The notes under the pieces were generated by a model that worked only from the letters and a program-made list of their open reading frames with translations, ran no database searches and was not told the origin of the DNA. This document shows positions 41,737-49,727 of a stretch of DNA of 64,000 nucleotides, one piece after another. The stretch's first letter is position 1. Each line of letters starts with the position of its first letter. The position numbers and the translations under genes are program-made. This DNA is from Ilumatobacteraceae bacterium (lineage in GTDB: Bacteria; Actinomycetota; Acidimicrobiia; Acidimicrobiales; Ilumatobacteraceae): NCBI GenBank assembly GCA_025463305.1, contig JAOBWK010000063.1, positions 1 through 64,000 of the forward strand. Reading direction: 5' to 3'.

Positions 41737-42669
41737 TCAGCGCGACCGCTCGAACGCGGACCAGCCGGCGCTGCGCCAGACCGTGCCGGCGTCGTCGACG
41801 GTGCAGCAGCTGACGTCGTCGAGGGCGTCGGCGAACGCGATGGCCGCCGCCGGCGCCAGCACGCCGACGACCGTGGCGACGGCGTCGGCGGTGGTCGCGT
41901 CGTGGGCGATCACCGACGCCGACCGGACGTGATCGACCGGTCGCCCGGTGCGCGGATCGACGACGTGGCTGTACCAGCGGCCGCCGATCCGCACACCGCG
42001 GCGCGCCGATCCGCTGGTGGCCAGCCCACGCCCGGCGATCTCGACCGTCAGCAGCGGGGGAGCGTTGTCGTACGGCGTCGCCGGGTTCTCGATCCCGACG
42101 CGCAGCGAACCGGCACCACGGTGGAGCAGGTCGCCGCCGGCGTTGACGACGACGCTCTGCACGCCGCCCACTGCGCAGCCCGCCACCACGGCGCGGTCGA
42201 CGATGTAGCCCTTCGCGATCGCGTTCAGATCGATCGTGGCGCAGTCGGCGATCGGTCGCGGCCCGGCCGGTCCGACGGCGAAGCGTGGCGCCTGGATCGA
42301 CATGGCGGCCGCGAGCAGCGTGTCCGGATCCGGCTCGGCATCGTGAGCCGCTGCCTCCGACCACATCCGGCCGAGCACGCCGGCCGCCGGGTTGAACGCA
42401 CCGCCGCTCAGAACCTGCCAGCGCAGCGCGAGGCGCAGCACCTCGTCGAGCTCGGCGCTGATCGCCACGTCGTCACCGCGGCGCCAGCGGCTGAGCTCGC
42501 TCGTCGGCTCGTACACGCTGAACACCTGCTCGAGCCGTTGAACCTCGGCGACGATCCGTCGATCCGATTCGGCCGCCGCCGCGTCTGCTCCGGCGATGCG
42601 CACCTCGACGACGGTGCCGAGCAACGGCTGGTGCACGGCGACGAACGTGTCGTGCGCGGGCCCGGCCAT
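41737..42669 (-). CDS. apbE: ApbE, FAD:protein FMN transferase
   Basis: The 310-residue protein has the ApbE landmarks LGTVVEVRIAG, EQVFSVYEPTSELSRWRRGD, DLNAIAKGYIVDRA, VVNAGGDLLHRG, SHVVDPRTGRPVDHV and the metal-binding TTADAVATV. It transfers FMN from FAD to Thr of target proteins. No signal peptide is visible with ATG 42669, which is unusual for the exported bacterial form; the longer frame to 42921 overlaps the ligase gene. The obvious target is the DTVSGAT site of the DUF2271 protein 0.7 kb away. It converges with the PepSY gene (10-base gap). Confidence 0.88.
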   Translation of the reverse strand: MAGPAHDTFVAVHQPLLGTVVEVRIAGADAAAAESDRRIVAEVQRLEQVFSVYEPTSELSRWRRGDDVAISAELDEVLRLALRWQVLSGGAFNPAAGVLGRMWSEAAAHDAEPDPDTLLAAAMSIQAPRFAVGPAGPRPIADCATIDLNAIAKGYIVDRAVVAGCAVGGVQSVVVNAGGDLLHRGAGSLRVGIENPATPYDNAPPLLTVEIAGRGLATSGSARRGVRIGGRWYSHVVDPRTGRPVDHVRSASVIAHDATTADAVATVVGVLAPAAAIAFADALDDVSCCTVDDAGTVWRSAGWSAFERSR

Positions 42670-42701
42670 GTCGAGATCGTACGGGCTCGCCGGCGGAGGC
42701 G

Positions 42702-44390
42702 TCAGCGGGGGAGCAGCGCGGTGCGGCCGTGCGCGCCGAACTCGGCGGCGAGGGCCTCGGCATCGTCGGCGGTGAACAGCCGGTAGGTGTCGCCGCGGTC
42801 GGGCTGCCACCAGATCTCGTCGGTGGTCACCCAACCGACGGAGCGCAGCGGCTGCTTGCTGACCTTGTTGTTCGCGGTGAGCGGCATGTCGGCGGTGATC
42901 CGCACGAAGCGAGGTGTCCACTTCGTGCCGAGGTCACGCTGCTCGCCCAGGAAGGCGGCGAACGCTGCGGCGTCGAAGGTGTGGCCGGGCTTGAGCTCGA
43001 TCGCCGCCATCACCTGATCACCGGTGCGTGGGTCGGGCACGGCGTACACGGCGATCATCACAGCGTCGTCGAGCCGGTTGAGGATGTTCTCGACGGGCGC
43101 CGCGGCGAAGTTCTCGCTGTCGACGCGCAGCCAGTCGCTGCTGCGCCCGGCGAAGTAGTAGAAGCCGGTGTCGTCGACGTACGCGAGGTCGCCCGTCCAG
43201 TACCAGCCGTTGCGCAGCCGATCCGTGGTGGCCTCGGTGTTGTTGTAGTAGCCCTCGAACATGCCGCCGCCCGAGCGGTTGACGATCTCGCCGATCGCGA
43301 CATCGCCGTTGACGAGGCCGCCGTGCTCGTCGAACACCGCAGGCGGGCAGGGTTCGAGCGTGTTCGGATCCACGACGGCGATGTCGGCGCCGCCGTCGAG
43401 CCGGGGCACACCGAGCGCGCCGGCGGGCGTGTCGGGCGTGCGCATGATGATGACGACGCTCTCGCTCGATCCGTAGCCCTCGATCAGCGGGCAGCCGAAG
43501 CGCTCGAGGAAGTGCTGGCGGTCCTGGGCGCTGGCCTCGGTGCCGAACCCGAGGCGCAGACGATGGTCGCGATCGTGCTCGGTCGGCGGCTGGCCGAGGA
43601 CGTAGGCGATGGTACGCCCGACGTAGGTGAAGTAGGTGCACCCGTACCTGCGCACGTCGGGCAGGAATCCACTGGCCGAGAACTTGCGGCGCAGCACGAC
43701 TTCGGCGCCGACGGCGAGCGCCGGTGCCCAGCACGCCATCAGCGCGTTGCCATGGAACAACGGCATCGAGCAGTAGCAGACGTCGTCGCGGACGATGCCG
43801 TACGACATCCCGGCGCGCACGCCGGCGCCCGCCATCCGCTCGGTGCTGCAGACGACCGCCTTCGGCGCGCTGGTCGAGCCGCTCGTGAAGAGCAGGAACA
43901 GGATCGTCGCCGGATCCGGGTCGTCCGACGGATCGGGCACGTGATCGGTGACAACGATCGAGTCGCAGTACTCGTCGGTGTCGATCCGCAGGATCCGCCC
44001 CGTGGCCGCACCGAGATCGAGACCGTCGAGGAGCGGCGCGCTCGCCGAGTCGGTGATGATCAGCTGGCAGTTGGTGTGGCGGACGTCGCGCGCCAGCTCG
44101 TCGCCGCGCCGCGTCGGGTTGATGCCGACGACGGTGGCACCGGCGAACGCGGCGCCGCCCGCGACGAACAGGTACTCGGGCACGTTCTCGAGCAGCACGC
44201 CGACGTGGAACGGTCCGGCGACGCGGCGGGCGCCGAGCATCGTGGCGCGGGCGACGCTCTCGCGCACGACCTCGCGCCACGTCCACGACTCGTCCTCGAA
44301 GCGGTAGCCGACGTGATCGTCGTCGGCGCGGTCGCGCAGCAGCGACGCCGTCGTGTACGCGACGGTCAGCTCCATCGCGGGCAGGCTCAT
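42702..44390 (-). CDS. Second FadD17-like acyl-CoA synthetase
   Basis: The 562-residue AMP-forming ligase is paralogous to 38471-40117. It shares LLENVPEYLFVAGGAAFAGA and VVGINPTRRGDELARD, the P-loop FLLFTSGSTSAPKAV, EGYGSSESVV, and TGDLAYVDDTGFYYFAGR. The C-terminal Lys region is NKVSKQPLRSVGW. It should activate a carboxylic acid with CoA. The two paralogues face each other across the DUF2271/PepSY/ApbE cassette. It ends 32 bases before apbE on the same strand and starts 42 bases after the amidohydrolase gene, so the reverse-strand run amidohydrolase-ligase-apbE may be one operon. Confidence 0.85.
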   Translation of the reverse strand: MSLPAMELTVAYTTASLLRDRADDDHVGYRFEDESWTWREVVRESVARATMLGARRVAGPFHVGVLLENVPEYLFVAGGAAFAGATVVGINPTRRGDELARDVRHTNCQLIITDSASAPLLDGLDLGAATGRILRIDTDEYCDSIVVTDHVPDPSDDPDPATILFLLFTSGSTSAPKAVVCSTERMAGAGVRAGMSYGIVRDDVCYCSMPLFHGNALMACWAPALAVGAEVVLRRKFSASGFLPDVRRYGCTYFTYVGRTIAYVLGQPPTEHDRDHRLRLGFGTEASAQDRQHFLERFGCPLIEGYGSSESVVIIMRTPDTPAGALGVPRLDGGADIAVVDPNTLEPCPPAVFDEHGGLVNGDVAIGEIVNRSGGGMFEGYYNNTEATTDRLRNGWYWTGDLAYVDDTGFYYFAGRSSDWLRVDSENFAAAPVENILNRLDDAVMIAVYAVPDPRTGDQVMAAIELKPGHTFDAAAFAAFLGEQRDLGTKWTPRFVRITADMPLTANNKVSKQPLRSVGWVTTDEIWWQPDRGDTYRLFTADDAEALAAEFGAHGRTALLPR

Positions 44391-44432
44391 CGGCTGCCTG
44401 TCGGGTTGTCCAGCTCGGTCAGGTTCGCCGGC

Positions 44433-45641
44433 TCAGCTGAAGTTGGTGAGCCGCAGCATCTTGATCGCGTTGCCGCGCACGATCTTGTAGACCGTCGCAT
44501 CGTCGAGGTCGGCGACCTGCTCCTCGAACAGCTTCATGCTGTCGGGCCAGGTGCTGTCGGTGTGCGGGTAGTCGGTCTCGTACGTGACGTTGTCGACGCC
44601 GATGCGGTGCAGGCTCTCGAGACCGTGGCGGTCGCGGAAGAAGCAGCCGTAGATCTGGCGGTGCCAGTACGTGCTCGGCGGCTCGGGGATGACGTCGCGC
44701 ACGCCGCCCCAGGCGCGGTGCTCGCGCCACACGTCGTCGACGCGCTCGAGGATGTACGGCAGCCAGCCGATCTGGCCCTCGCTGTAGGCGAGCTTGAGAT
44801 CCGGATAGCGCACGAGCAGGCCGCTGAACAGGAAGTCGCTGAGCGAGCTCATCGCGTTGCCGAAGCTGAGCGTGGCGGCGACGGCCGGCGGCGCATCCGA
44901 CGACGTGGCCGGCATCTGCGACGACGAACCGATGTGCATGCACACCACGGTCTTGGTCTCGGCGCACGCCCGGAAGAACGGCTCCCAGTAACCGCTGTGC
45001 AGCGTGGGGAGGCCGAGCTTGGCCGGGATCTCGCTGAACGCGACTGCCGTGGCGCCGCGCTCGGCGCTCCGCCGAACGGTGGCGGCGGCGAGGTCGACGT
45101 CCCACAGCGGCACGAGCGGCAACGGGATCAACCGGCCGCCGGAATCGCCGCACCACTCCTCGAACATCCAGTCGTTGTAGGCCTCGACGCATGCGAGGGC
45201 GAGGTCCTTGTCCTTGGCCTCGGCGAACGTCTGGCCGCAGAAGCGGGGCATCGTCGGGAAGCACAGCGAGGCCTCGACACCGTCGATGTCCATGTCCTCG
45301 AGACGGGCCTTCGGGTCATAGCAGCCCGGGCGCATCTCGTCGTAGGTGATCGGCGACATCGTCATGTCGTCGCGGTCGAAGCCGACCGCCGCGACGTGGC
45401 GCTTGTGCACCTGCAGCAGATCGCCGTAGACCCACATGTCGGCCTTCGGCGCCGCGTCGTCCCACTGGTACTCGTAGGTGGTGCCGCCCTTGTAGGCGAT
45501 GCCGGCGATGCCGCGACGCACGACGTGCGGCTTGTCGGGATGGTCCTGGAACTTGGCCGGCAGCCAGCGGTCGAACAGGTGCGGCGGCTCGACCACATGG
45601 TCGTCGACGCTGATGATCTTGGGGATCTCACGTGAGGTCAT
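44433..45641 (-). CDS. Amidohydrolase-2 family TIM-barrel hydrolase/decarboxylase
   Basis: The 402-residue protein begins PKIISVDDHVVEPPHLFDRW. The usual D-x-H-x-H metal motif appears as D-D-H-V-V-E. Later metal-type residues are in VCMHIGSSSQ, LKLAYSEGQIGWLPYILE and YETDYPHTDSTWPDS, a pattern of ACMSD-like non-oxidative decarboxylases and hydrolases. It is a clear paralogue of 57979-59181 (shared VDDHV, CFPTMPRFCGQTF, SGYWEPFF, VRGNAIKML). Both have the operator-like palindrome upstream. The substrate is unknown; I infer a ring-cleavage or CoA-ester-related step in the same pathway. Confidence 0.85.
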   Translation of the reverse strand: MTSREIPKIISVDDHVVEPPHLFDRWLPAKFQDHPDKPHVVRRGIAGIAYKGGTTYEYQWDDAAPKADMWVYGDLLQVHKRHVAAVGFDRDDMTMSPITYDEMRPGCYDPKARLEDMDIDGVEASLCFPTMPRFCGQTFAEAKDKDLALACVEAYNDWMFEEWCGDSGGRLIPLPLVPLWDVDLAAATVRRSAERGATAVAFSEIPAKLGLPTLHSGYWEPFFRACAETKTVVCMHIGSSSQMPATSSDAPPAVAATLSFGNAMSSLSDFLFSGLLVRYPDLKLAYSEGQIGWLPYILERVDDVWREHRAWGGVRDVIPEPPSTYWHRQIYGCFFRDRHGLESLHRIGVDNVTYETDYPHTDSTWPDSMKLFEEQVADLDDATVYKIVRGNAIKMLRLTNFS

Positions 45642-45692
45642 GGTGCATCTCCCTGAGTGAAAAGAGGCAGCTCAACTGGTGTGTCGAGCGTT

Positions 45693-45709
45693 TCTGACAC
45701 GGTATCAGA
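45693..45709. promoter_or_regulatory. Operator-like palindrome, copy 3
   Basis: TCTGACACGGTATCAGA matches the motif with a single arm change. It lies between the divergent amidohydrolase (start 45641, 51 bases away) and MFS transporter (start 45748, 38 bases away), so one bound dimer could control uptake and catabolism together. Confidence 0.7.
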
Positions 45710-45747
45710 TTCGCCGTTGCGATCCCCGGCTGTGCCAAGATCGACCG

Positions 45748-46995
45748 ATGGGAGGCCTGCGCGACGAGAAGGCGTTCGTGCGTTGGGCGGTGGCCGATGG
45801 CGTGTCGGTGATGGGCACCAGCGTCAGCACCGTCGTGCTCCCACTGGTGGTGTACGAGGCCACCGGTTCGTCGGCAGCGACGGGCGGTCTGTTCGCACTG
45901 CGCATCATCCCGTACATCCTCTTCGGCGCCGTGGCCGGACCCGTCGCCGACCGGAAGAACCGCCGGCGGCTCATCGTCGGCGGGCACATCATCGAGGGCG
46001 TGCTGGGCGCGACGATCCCGATCGCCGCGCTGTTCGGGGTGCTGACGGTGGCGCAGGTCTACGCCGTCGGCCTGCTCTCAGCCTGCGCGTTCGTGTTCTC
46101 CGACGCCGCCGTGTTCGGCGCGGTGCCGGCGATGGTGGGCACCGATCGCCTCGCCGCGGCGAACGGCTTCCTCGGCTCGATGGTGTCGGCGGCAGAGATC
46201 GCCGGACCAGCACTCGGCGGCATCCTCGCGTCCACGGTCGGCGCCACGAACGCGGTGTGGTTCGACTCGTTCAGCTTCTTCTTCGCTGCCGCCGTCCAGG
46301 GCTCGATCCGCTCCAGCTTCCGCATCGGCGAGCCGCCCACCGGTCCACTGCAGATCAAGCAGCAGATCGGCAAGGCGATCCGGTTCGTGCGCGGCAACCG
46401 CAGCGTCGCCACGCTCCTGCTCACCGGGTTCGGCAACTCGCTCGGCTTCGGCGCCGTGCTCGGCCTGCTGGTGCCGTATGCCGTGCAGCAGCTCGGGTTG
46501 CCGGAGAAGGACCTACGCGTCGGCCTGCTGTTCAGCGCGAGCGGATGCGGCGCGCTCATCGCCGGCCTGCTGTTCTCCCGCGTGTTCTCGCCGATCCGGG
46601 TCAAGCGGATCACACCGATCGCGATCGGCGTGTCGTCCGTCATCGCGCTCGGTCTCGCGCTGAGCACGTCGTGGGTGTCGTCGGGCATCCTCCTCGTGGT
46701 GTTCTCGTGGTCCATCGGCACGACGGTCACCACTGGCATCACCTACCGCCAGCTCGCTGCGCCCGACGAGCTGCGCTCCAGCGTCAACGTGTTCGGGCGG
46801 ATGATCTCGTGGGGTGGCCAACCGTTCGGCGCCGGCATCGGTGCTTTCGTGTCGGCGGTGGTCAGCGTCCGGGCCGCGTTCGTGGTTGCCGCGATCGCGA
46901 TGGCCATCAGCGCCGTCTGCGCCCTGGTGTTCCTCCGCCCCTCGACCGCGATCCACCCCACCACTGCACCGCCCGTCGCCCCCGAACCCCTTTGA
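45748..46995 (+). CDS. MFS transporter
   Basis: The 415-residue polytopic protein has about 12 hydrophobic segments. The major-facilitator loop between helices 2 and 3 is seen as GPVADRKNRRRLIVGG. Other features are FVRWAVADGVSVMGTSVS at the start, ASTVGATNAVWFDSFSFFFA, and RSSVNVFGRMISWGGQPFGA, typical of the enterobactin-exporter-like/DHA3 group. It may import or export a small molecule of the regulon. It is divergent from an amidohydrolase with a shared palindrome between them, which suggests a common inducer. Confidence 0.87.
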   Translation: MGGLRDEKAFVRWAVADGVSVMGTSVSTVVLPLVVYEATGSSAATGGLFALRIIPYILFGAVAGPVADRKNRRRLIVGGHIIEGVLGATIPIAALFGVLTVAQVYAVGLLSACAFVFSDAAVFGAVPAMVGTDRLAAANGFLGSMVSAAEIAGPALGGILASTVGATNAVWFDSFSFFFAAAVQGSIRSSFRIGEPPTGPLQIKQQIGKAIRFVRGNRSVATLLLTGFGNSLGFGAVLGLLVPYAVQQLGLPEKDLRVGLLFSASGCGALIAGLLFSRVFSPIRVKRITPIAIGVSSVIALGLALSTSWVSSGILLVVFSWSIGTTVTTGITYRQLAAPDELRSSVNVFGRMISWGGQPFGAGIGAFVSAVVSVRAAFVVAAIAMAISAVCALVFLRPSTAIHPTTAPPVAPEPL

Positions 46996-47001
46996 CGCTG
47001 C

Positions 47002-47048
47002 ACGATGTCACGCTTTTTCTCCGCTGCGCCGGAAAGGCGTGACATCGT
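47002..47048. terminator. Hairpin between convergent MFS and AbiEi-like genes
   Basis: ACGATGTCACGC (47002-47013) pairs perfectly with GCGTGACATCGT (47037-47048), a 12-bp stem. It touches the stop codon of the reverse gene (47048). Its arm word CGATGTCACG also occurs in the hairpin at the other end of that gene (48006-48050). Confidence 0.65.
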
Positions 47049-47977
47049 CAGGCGGCGAGGCGGCTCACGGCCTCGAACAGCTTGTCGGTGACCCACGTCG
47101 GGCGGTCACGGACGTCGTCGTGGGTGAACCCGATGACCGTGTTGCCGAAGAGCGTGAGCTCGGTCCGTCGCTGTTCGTCGCGCTGGATCGCTCGCCTGCT
47201 GGAGTGGGTGCCGTGCCCGGCGAGCTCGACGATGAGCCCACCCTCGAAGAAGGCGTCGACGCGGGCGATCGTGCGGCTCTCGGCGCGCCACACCTTCTGC
47301 ATCGTCGGCCGTGGCAGTCCCGCACGGCGAACGACGCCGAGGAACCACCGCTCGAGCCGGCTCTCGCCTCCAGTGTCGACGAGAGCGTCGAGCAGCGCGC
47401 GTCCGTGGTTGAGCGCCCTGCAATGGCGCTTCAGCACCGCAGCGCGGAGGCGTTGCTCGCTGAGAAGCTTCAGGCGGATCGCCGAATCGATCGCGTTCTC
47501 GATCTCGATCGAGGAGAACCCGAACTTCGGCGCTTCGAGGATCAACCGCTGCGCGTTGAGGCAACGGATGCCGTCGACGGTGACGGTGTCCGCGATCCTC
47601 AACGGGTACTTCGTCGATGCAACGCGATGTGGCGTCGCCGTGTTGCGCTTCGCTCGGGAGACCAGCACTTCCACCGCATCGCCGGTGAACCCGTCGAGGC
47701 CGAGCAGCCGGCAGCCCGTCCGTCCGGCGACGAAGCCGGCCCCGGCGACGTCGGTCATCGCGCCCCACGTCGACCGATGCCATGTGGCCGGCGAGCCCAC
47801 GATCGCGTACGACCGTGTGCCGATCGACTCGATCAGTCCGCGCTGTGCCCAACGCGATCGAGTCGCGCCATCGACGCCGAGCTCACGGAGTTGTGCGGTG
47901 CTGATGGCGCCGAACTGCTCGGCAGCGATGGCGGTTGCGAGCGCGTACTTGGCGTCCATCCCTGGATCGTGCAGCAC
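47048..47977 (-). CDS. AbiEi-like / DUF559-type orphan protein, second copy
   Basis: The 309-residue protein has an N-terminal winged-helix-like part (AEQFGAISTAQLRELGVDGA, then RSRWAQRGLIESIGTRSYAI) as in AbiEi antitoxin domains. The C-terminal Vsr/DUF559-like region includes ARVDAFFEGGLIVELAGHGT, RRAIQRDEQRRTELTLFGN and VIGFTHDDV. Thus E/D and R residues of a nuclease-like core are present. No toxin gene is adjacent. The gene stands alone between two hairpins sharing the same arm sequence. Met7 (47959) is an alternative start. The overall plan matches 30630-31586, but the sequences are only distantly alike. Confidence 0.72.
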   Translation of the reverse strand: MLHDPGMDAKYALATAIAAEQFGAISTAQLRELGVDGATRSRWAQRGLIESIGTRSYAIVGSPATWHRSTWGAMTDVAGAGFVAGRTGCRLLGLDGFTGDAVEVLVSRAKRNTATPHRVASTKYPLRIADTVTVDGIRCLNAQRLILEAPKFGFSSIEIENAIDSAIRLKLLSEQRLRAAVLKRHCRALNHGRALLDALVDTGGESRLERWFLGVVRRAGLPRPTMQKVWRAESRTIARVDAFFEGGLIVELAGHGTHSSRRAIQRDEQRRTELTLFGNTVIGFTHDDVRDRPTWVTDKLFEAVSRLAA

Positions 47978-48005
47978 GGGTGTGACAACGCAGCGACACC
48001 ACCGA

Positions 48006-48050
48006 CGATGGCACCGTTTTTCAGTTCAGGGCTGAAAAACCGTGACATCG
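48006..48050. repeat. Imperfect 19-bp stem hairpin upstream of the AbiEi-like gene
   Basis: CGATGGCACCGTTTTTCAG (48006-48024) pairs with CTGAAAAACCGTGACATCG (48032-48050) at 17 of 19 positions. The outer word CGATGTCACG is shared with the hairpin at 47002-47048. It also lies between the AbiEi-like gene start and the LLM gene stop (48105), and could terminate the latter. Confidence 0.65.
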
Positions 48051-48104
48051 TTGAGGATGCGGGCCGGTCGAGGGCGTACGGGACCGCCGGCGCGCGTGAC
48101 GGCT

Positions 48105-49019
48105 TCAGGCGTGGACGATGTCGGTGGCGAACTGGTCGAGCGCGGCGGTGAACTCGTCGAGGGTGGTGCCGGGCAGCGTCACCGTGACGCCGCTGACACC
48201 GAGCCCGGCGAGCCCGGCGAGCTCGTCGAGCAGCGGCTGCGGATCCCACTGCTTGTCGCCGAAGCCCGACATCGTCCACGGCGAGAACCAGATCTCGAGC
48301 GGCTCGGCGCGCTCGTGCTCGTCGGCGAGGCGGGTCGCGATCGCGATGCGGCCGCGCAGGTCGTCGAGGTTCTCGATGCCGGGCGTGCCGAGCATCTTCG
48401 ACGCGCTGGCCGGGCTCGGCATCGGGATCCAGCCCTGCGCCATCGTGACGGCTCGGCGGATGGCTGCGGTCGAGTTCCCGCCGACGAGCAGCGGCGGGTG
48501 CGGCTGCTGCGCGGGCAACGGCTGCAGCACGTTGTCCGTGCTCGTGAAGTCGGTGCCGACCATCGCCACCGGCTCACCGCGCCAGGCGGCCGTCATCGCG
48601 CGCAGCACCTCGTCGTTGCGCTTGCCGCGGCCGGCGAAGTCGGCGCCGAGCGCGTTGAACTCCGGCTCCAGGTAGCCGGCGCCGACACCGATGATGGTGC
48701 GGCCGTTGCTCAACGAGTCGAGCGTGGCGATGCCGTTGGCGGTGACGAACGGGTTGCGGTAGGCGAGCACGAGCAGGTTGGTCTGCAGCCGCAACGTGGT
48801 GGTGGCTGCGGCGGCGAACGACAGCGCGACGAACGGATCGAGCGAGTGGTGACCGCCGCGGGCGACGTACTTGGCCGACGGGAACGGGTGGTCGGTGACG
48901 AACACGGCGTCGTAGCCCGCAGCCTCGGCCCGCCGGCTCACGGTCGTGATCGCGTCGACCGTGGCGAGCTCGGGATGCTTCGGGAGGCGGTCGGTGGGCA
49001 GGCCGAGTGAGATCAACAT
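48105..49019 (-). CDS. LLM-class F420-dependent oxidoreductase
   Basis: The 304-residue luciferase-like protein has AGYDAVFVTDHPFPSAKYVA, LRLQTNLLVLAYRNPFVTAN, LSNGRTIIGVGAGYLEPEFN and PPLLVGGNSTAAIRRAV. This places it in the F420-dependent subgroup with a G-V-G-A-G-Y loop. It lies 48 bases after the TetR gene on the same strand and could belong to the SDR-TetR-LLM transcript controlled from the palindrome at 50665. The substrate is unknown. Confidence 0.85.
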   Translation of the reverse strand: MLISLGLPTDRLPKHPELATVDAITTVSRRAEAAGYDAVFVTDHPFPSAKYVARGGHHSLDPFVALSFAAAATTTLRLQTNLLVLAYRNPFVTANGIATLDSLSNGRTIIGVGAGYLEPEFNALGADFAGRGKRNDEVLRAMTAAWRGEPVAMVGTDFTSTDNVLQPLPAQQPHPPLLVGGNSTAAIRRAVTMAQGWIPMPSPASASKMLGTPGIENLDDLRGRIAIATRLADEHERAEPLEIWFSPWTMSGFGDKQWDPQPLLDELAGLAGLGVSGVTVTLPGTTLDEFTAALDQFATDIVHA

Positions 49020-49067
49020 CGCCGCGAGCCTACGAGTCGGCAGCCCTTCGGGCCGGGTCCCGACGCA

Positions 49068-49709
49068 TCAACGTCCTGTCAGGGCGCGGTGCACGAGCTC
49101 GGCGATGGTGTCGCGCTGGGCGTCGACGGAGGCCCCACGGCGGGCGATCTCGTTGCGGTACGGCAGCAGTCGCTCCATGATCGCGATGACGGCGGCCGCG
49201 GCGACGAATGGGTTGATCGAATCGGGCAGCCGGCCGTCGGCCTGGGCCCGCTCCACCATCTGCCGCATCGCCGCGATCATCAACAGGTTGGCGTCGGAGC
49301 GCGATTCACGGAACGCCGGATGGCCCTCTTCGGCCTTCAGGTTGCGCACCCGCAGCACGGCGTTGTGGTCGTCCCAGAACCGGGTGTACGCGTCGACGAA
49401 CTCGCGGGCGCGCTGCACTCCGTCGTCGGCTTCCCAGTCGCTCTCGAAGTGTGCGGCCAGGGGCAGTTCGTCGCGCGTGGCCTCGTCGGCCAGCGCGAGC
49501 AGCGCGGCGTCGACGTCGACGAAGTACTGGTAGAACGTGGCCGGCGACGATCCGACCTCGCGGGTGATGTCGACGATCTTCAGGTCGAGCACGCCCTGCT
49601 CGGAGAGCAGCTTCGACGTCGCCTCCAGCAGCCGGGCCCGAGTGGTCTCGGCACGGGATCCGAGCACGCGGCCATCAGCACCGAGGATGGCCTTCTTGGT
49701 GCCCGTCAC
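49068..49709 (-). CDS. TetR-family transcriptional regulator
   Basis: The 213-residue protein has an N-terminal helix-turn-helix (ETTRARLLEATSKLLSEQGV, then LKIVDITREVGSSPATFYQY) and an all-helical ligand-binding domain. It does not resemble KstR or KstR2 as I remember them. It is cotranscribed with the SDR at 49728 (18-base gap), and that pair has the operator-like palindrome 37 bases upstream. TetR regulators commonly bind such short palindromes and repress their own operon. I therefore infer that this is the regulator of the five TCTGAC-N5-GTCAGA sites, with a CoA ester or catabolite as inducer. Confidence 0.85.
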   Translation of the reverse strand: MTGTKKAILGADGRVLGSRAETTRARLLEATSKLLSEQGVLDLKIVDITREVGSSPATFYQYFVDVDAALLALADEATRDELPLAAHFESDWEADDGVQRAREFVDAYTRFWDDHNAVLRVRNLKAEEGHPAFRESRSDANLLMIAAMRQMVERAQADGRLPDSINPFVAAAAVIAIMERLLPYRNEIARRGASVDAQRDTIAELVHRALTGR

Positions 49710-49727
49710 CGTCTGTCCCGTTGCGAT

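Noticed and set aside
42729..45635. A 968-codon forward open frame
   Set aside because: It is antisense to the FadD17-like ligase and the amidohydrolase, both full of conserved motifs. The translation shows only shadow composition.
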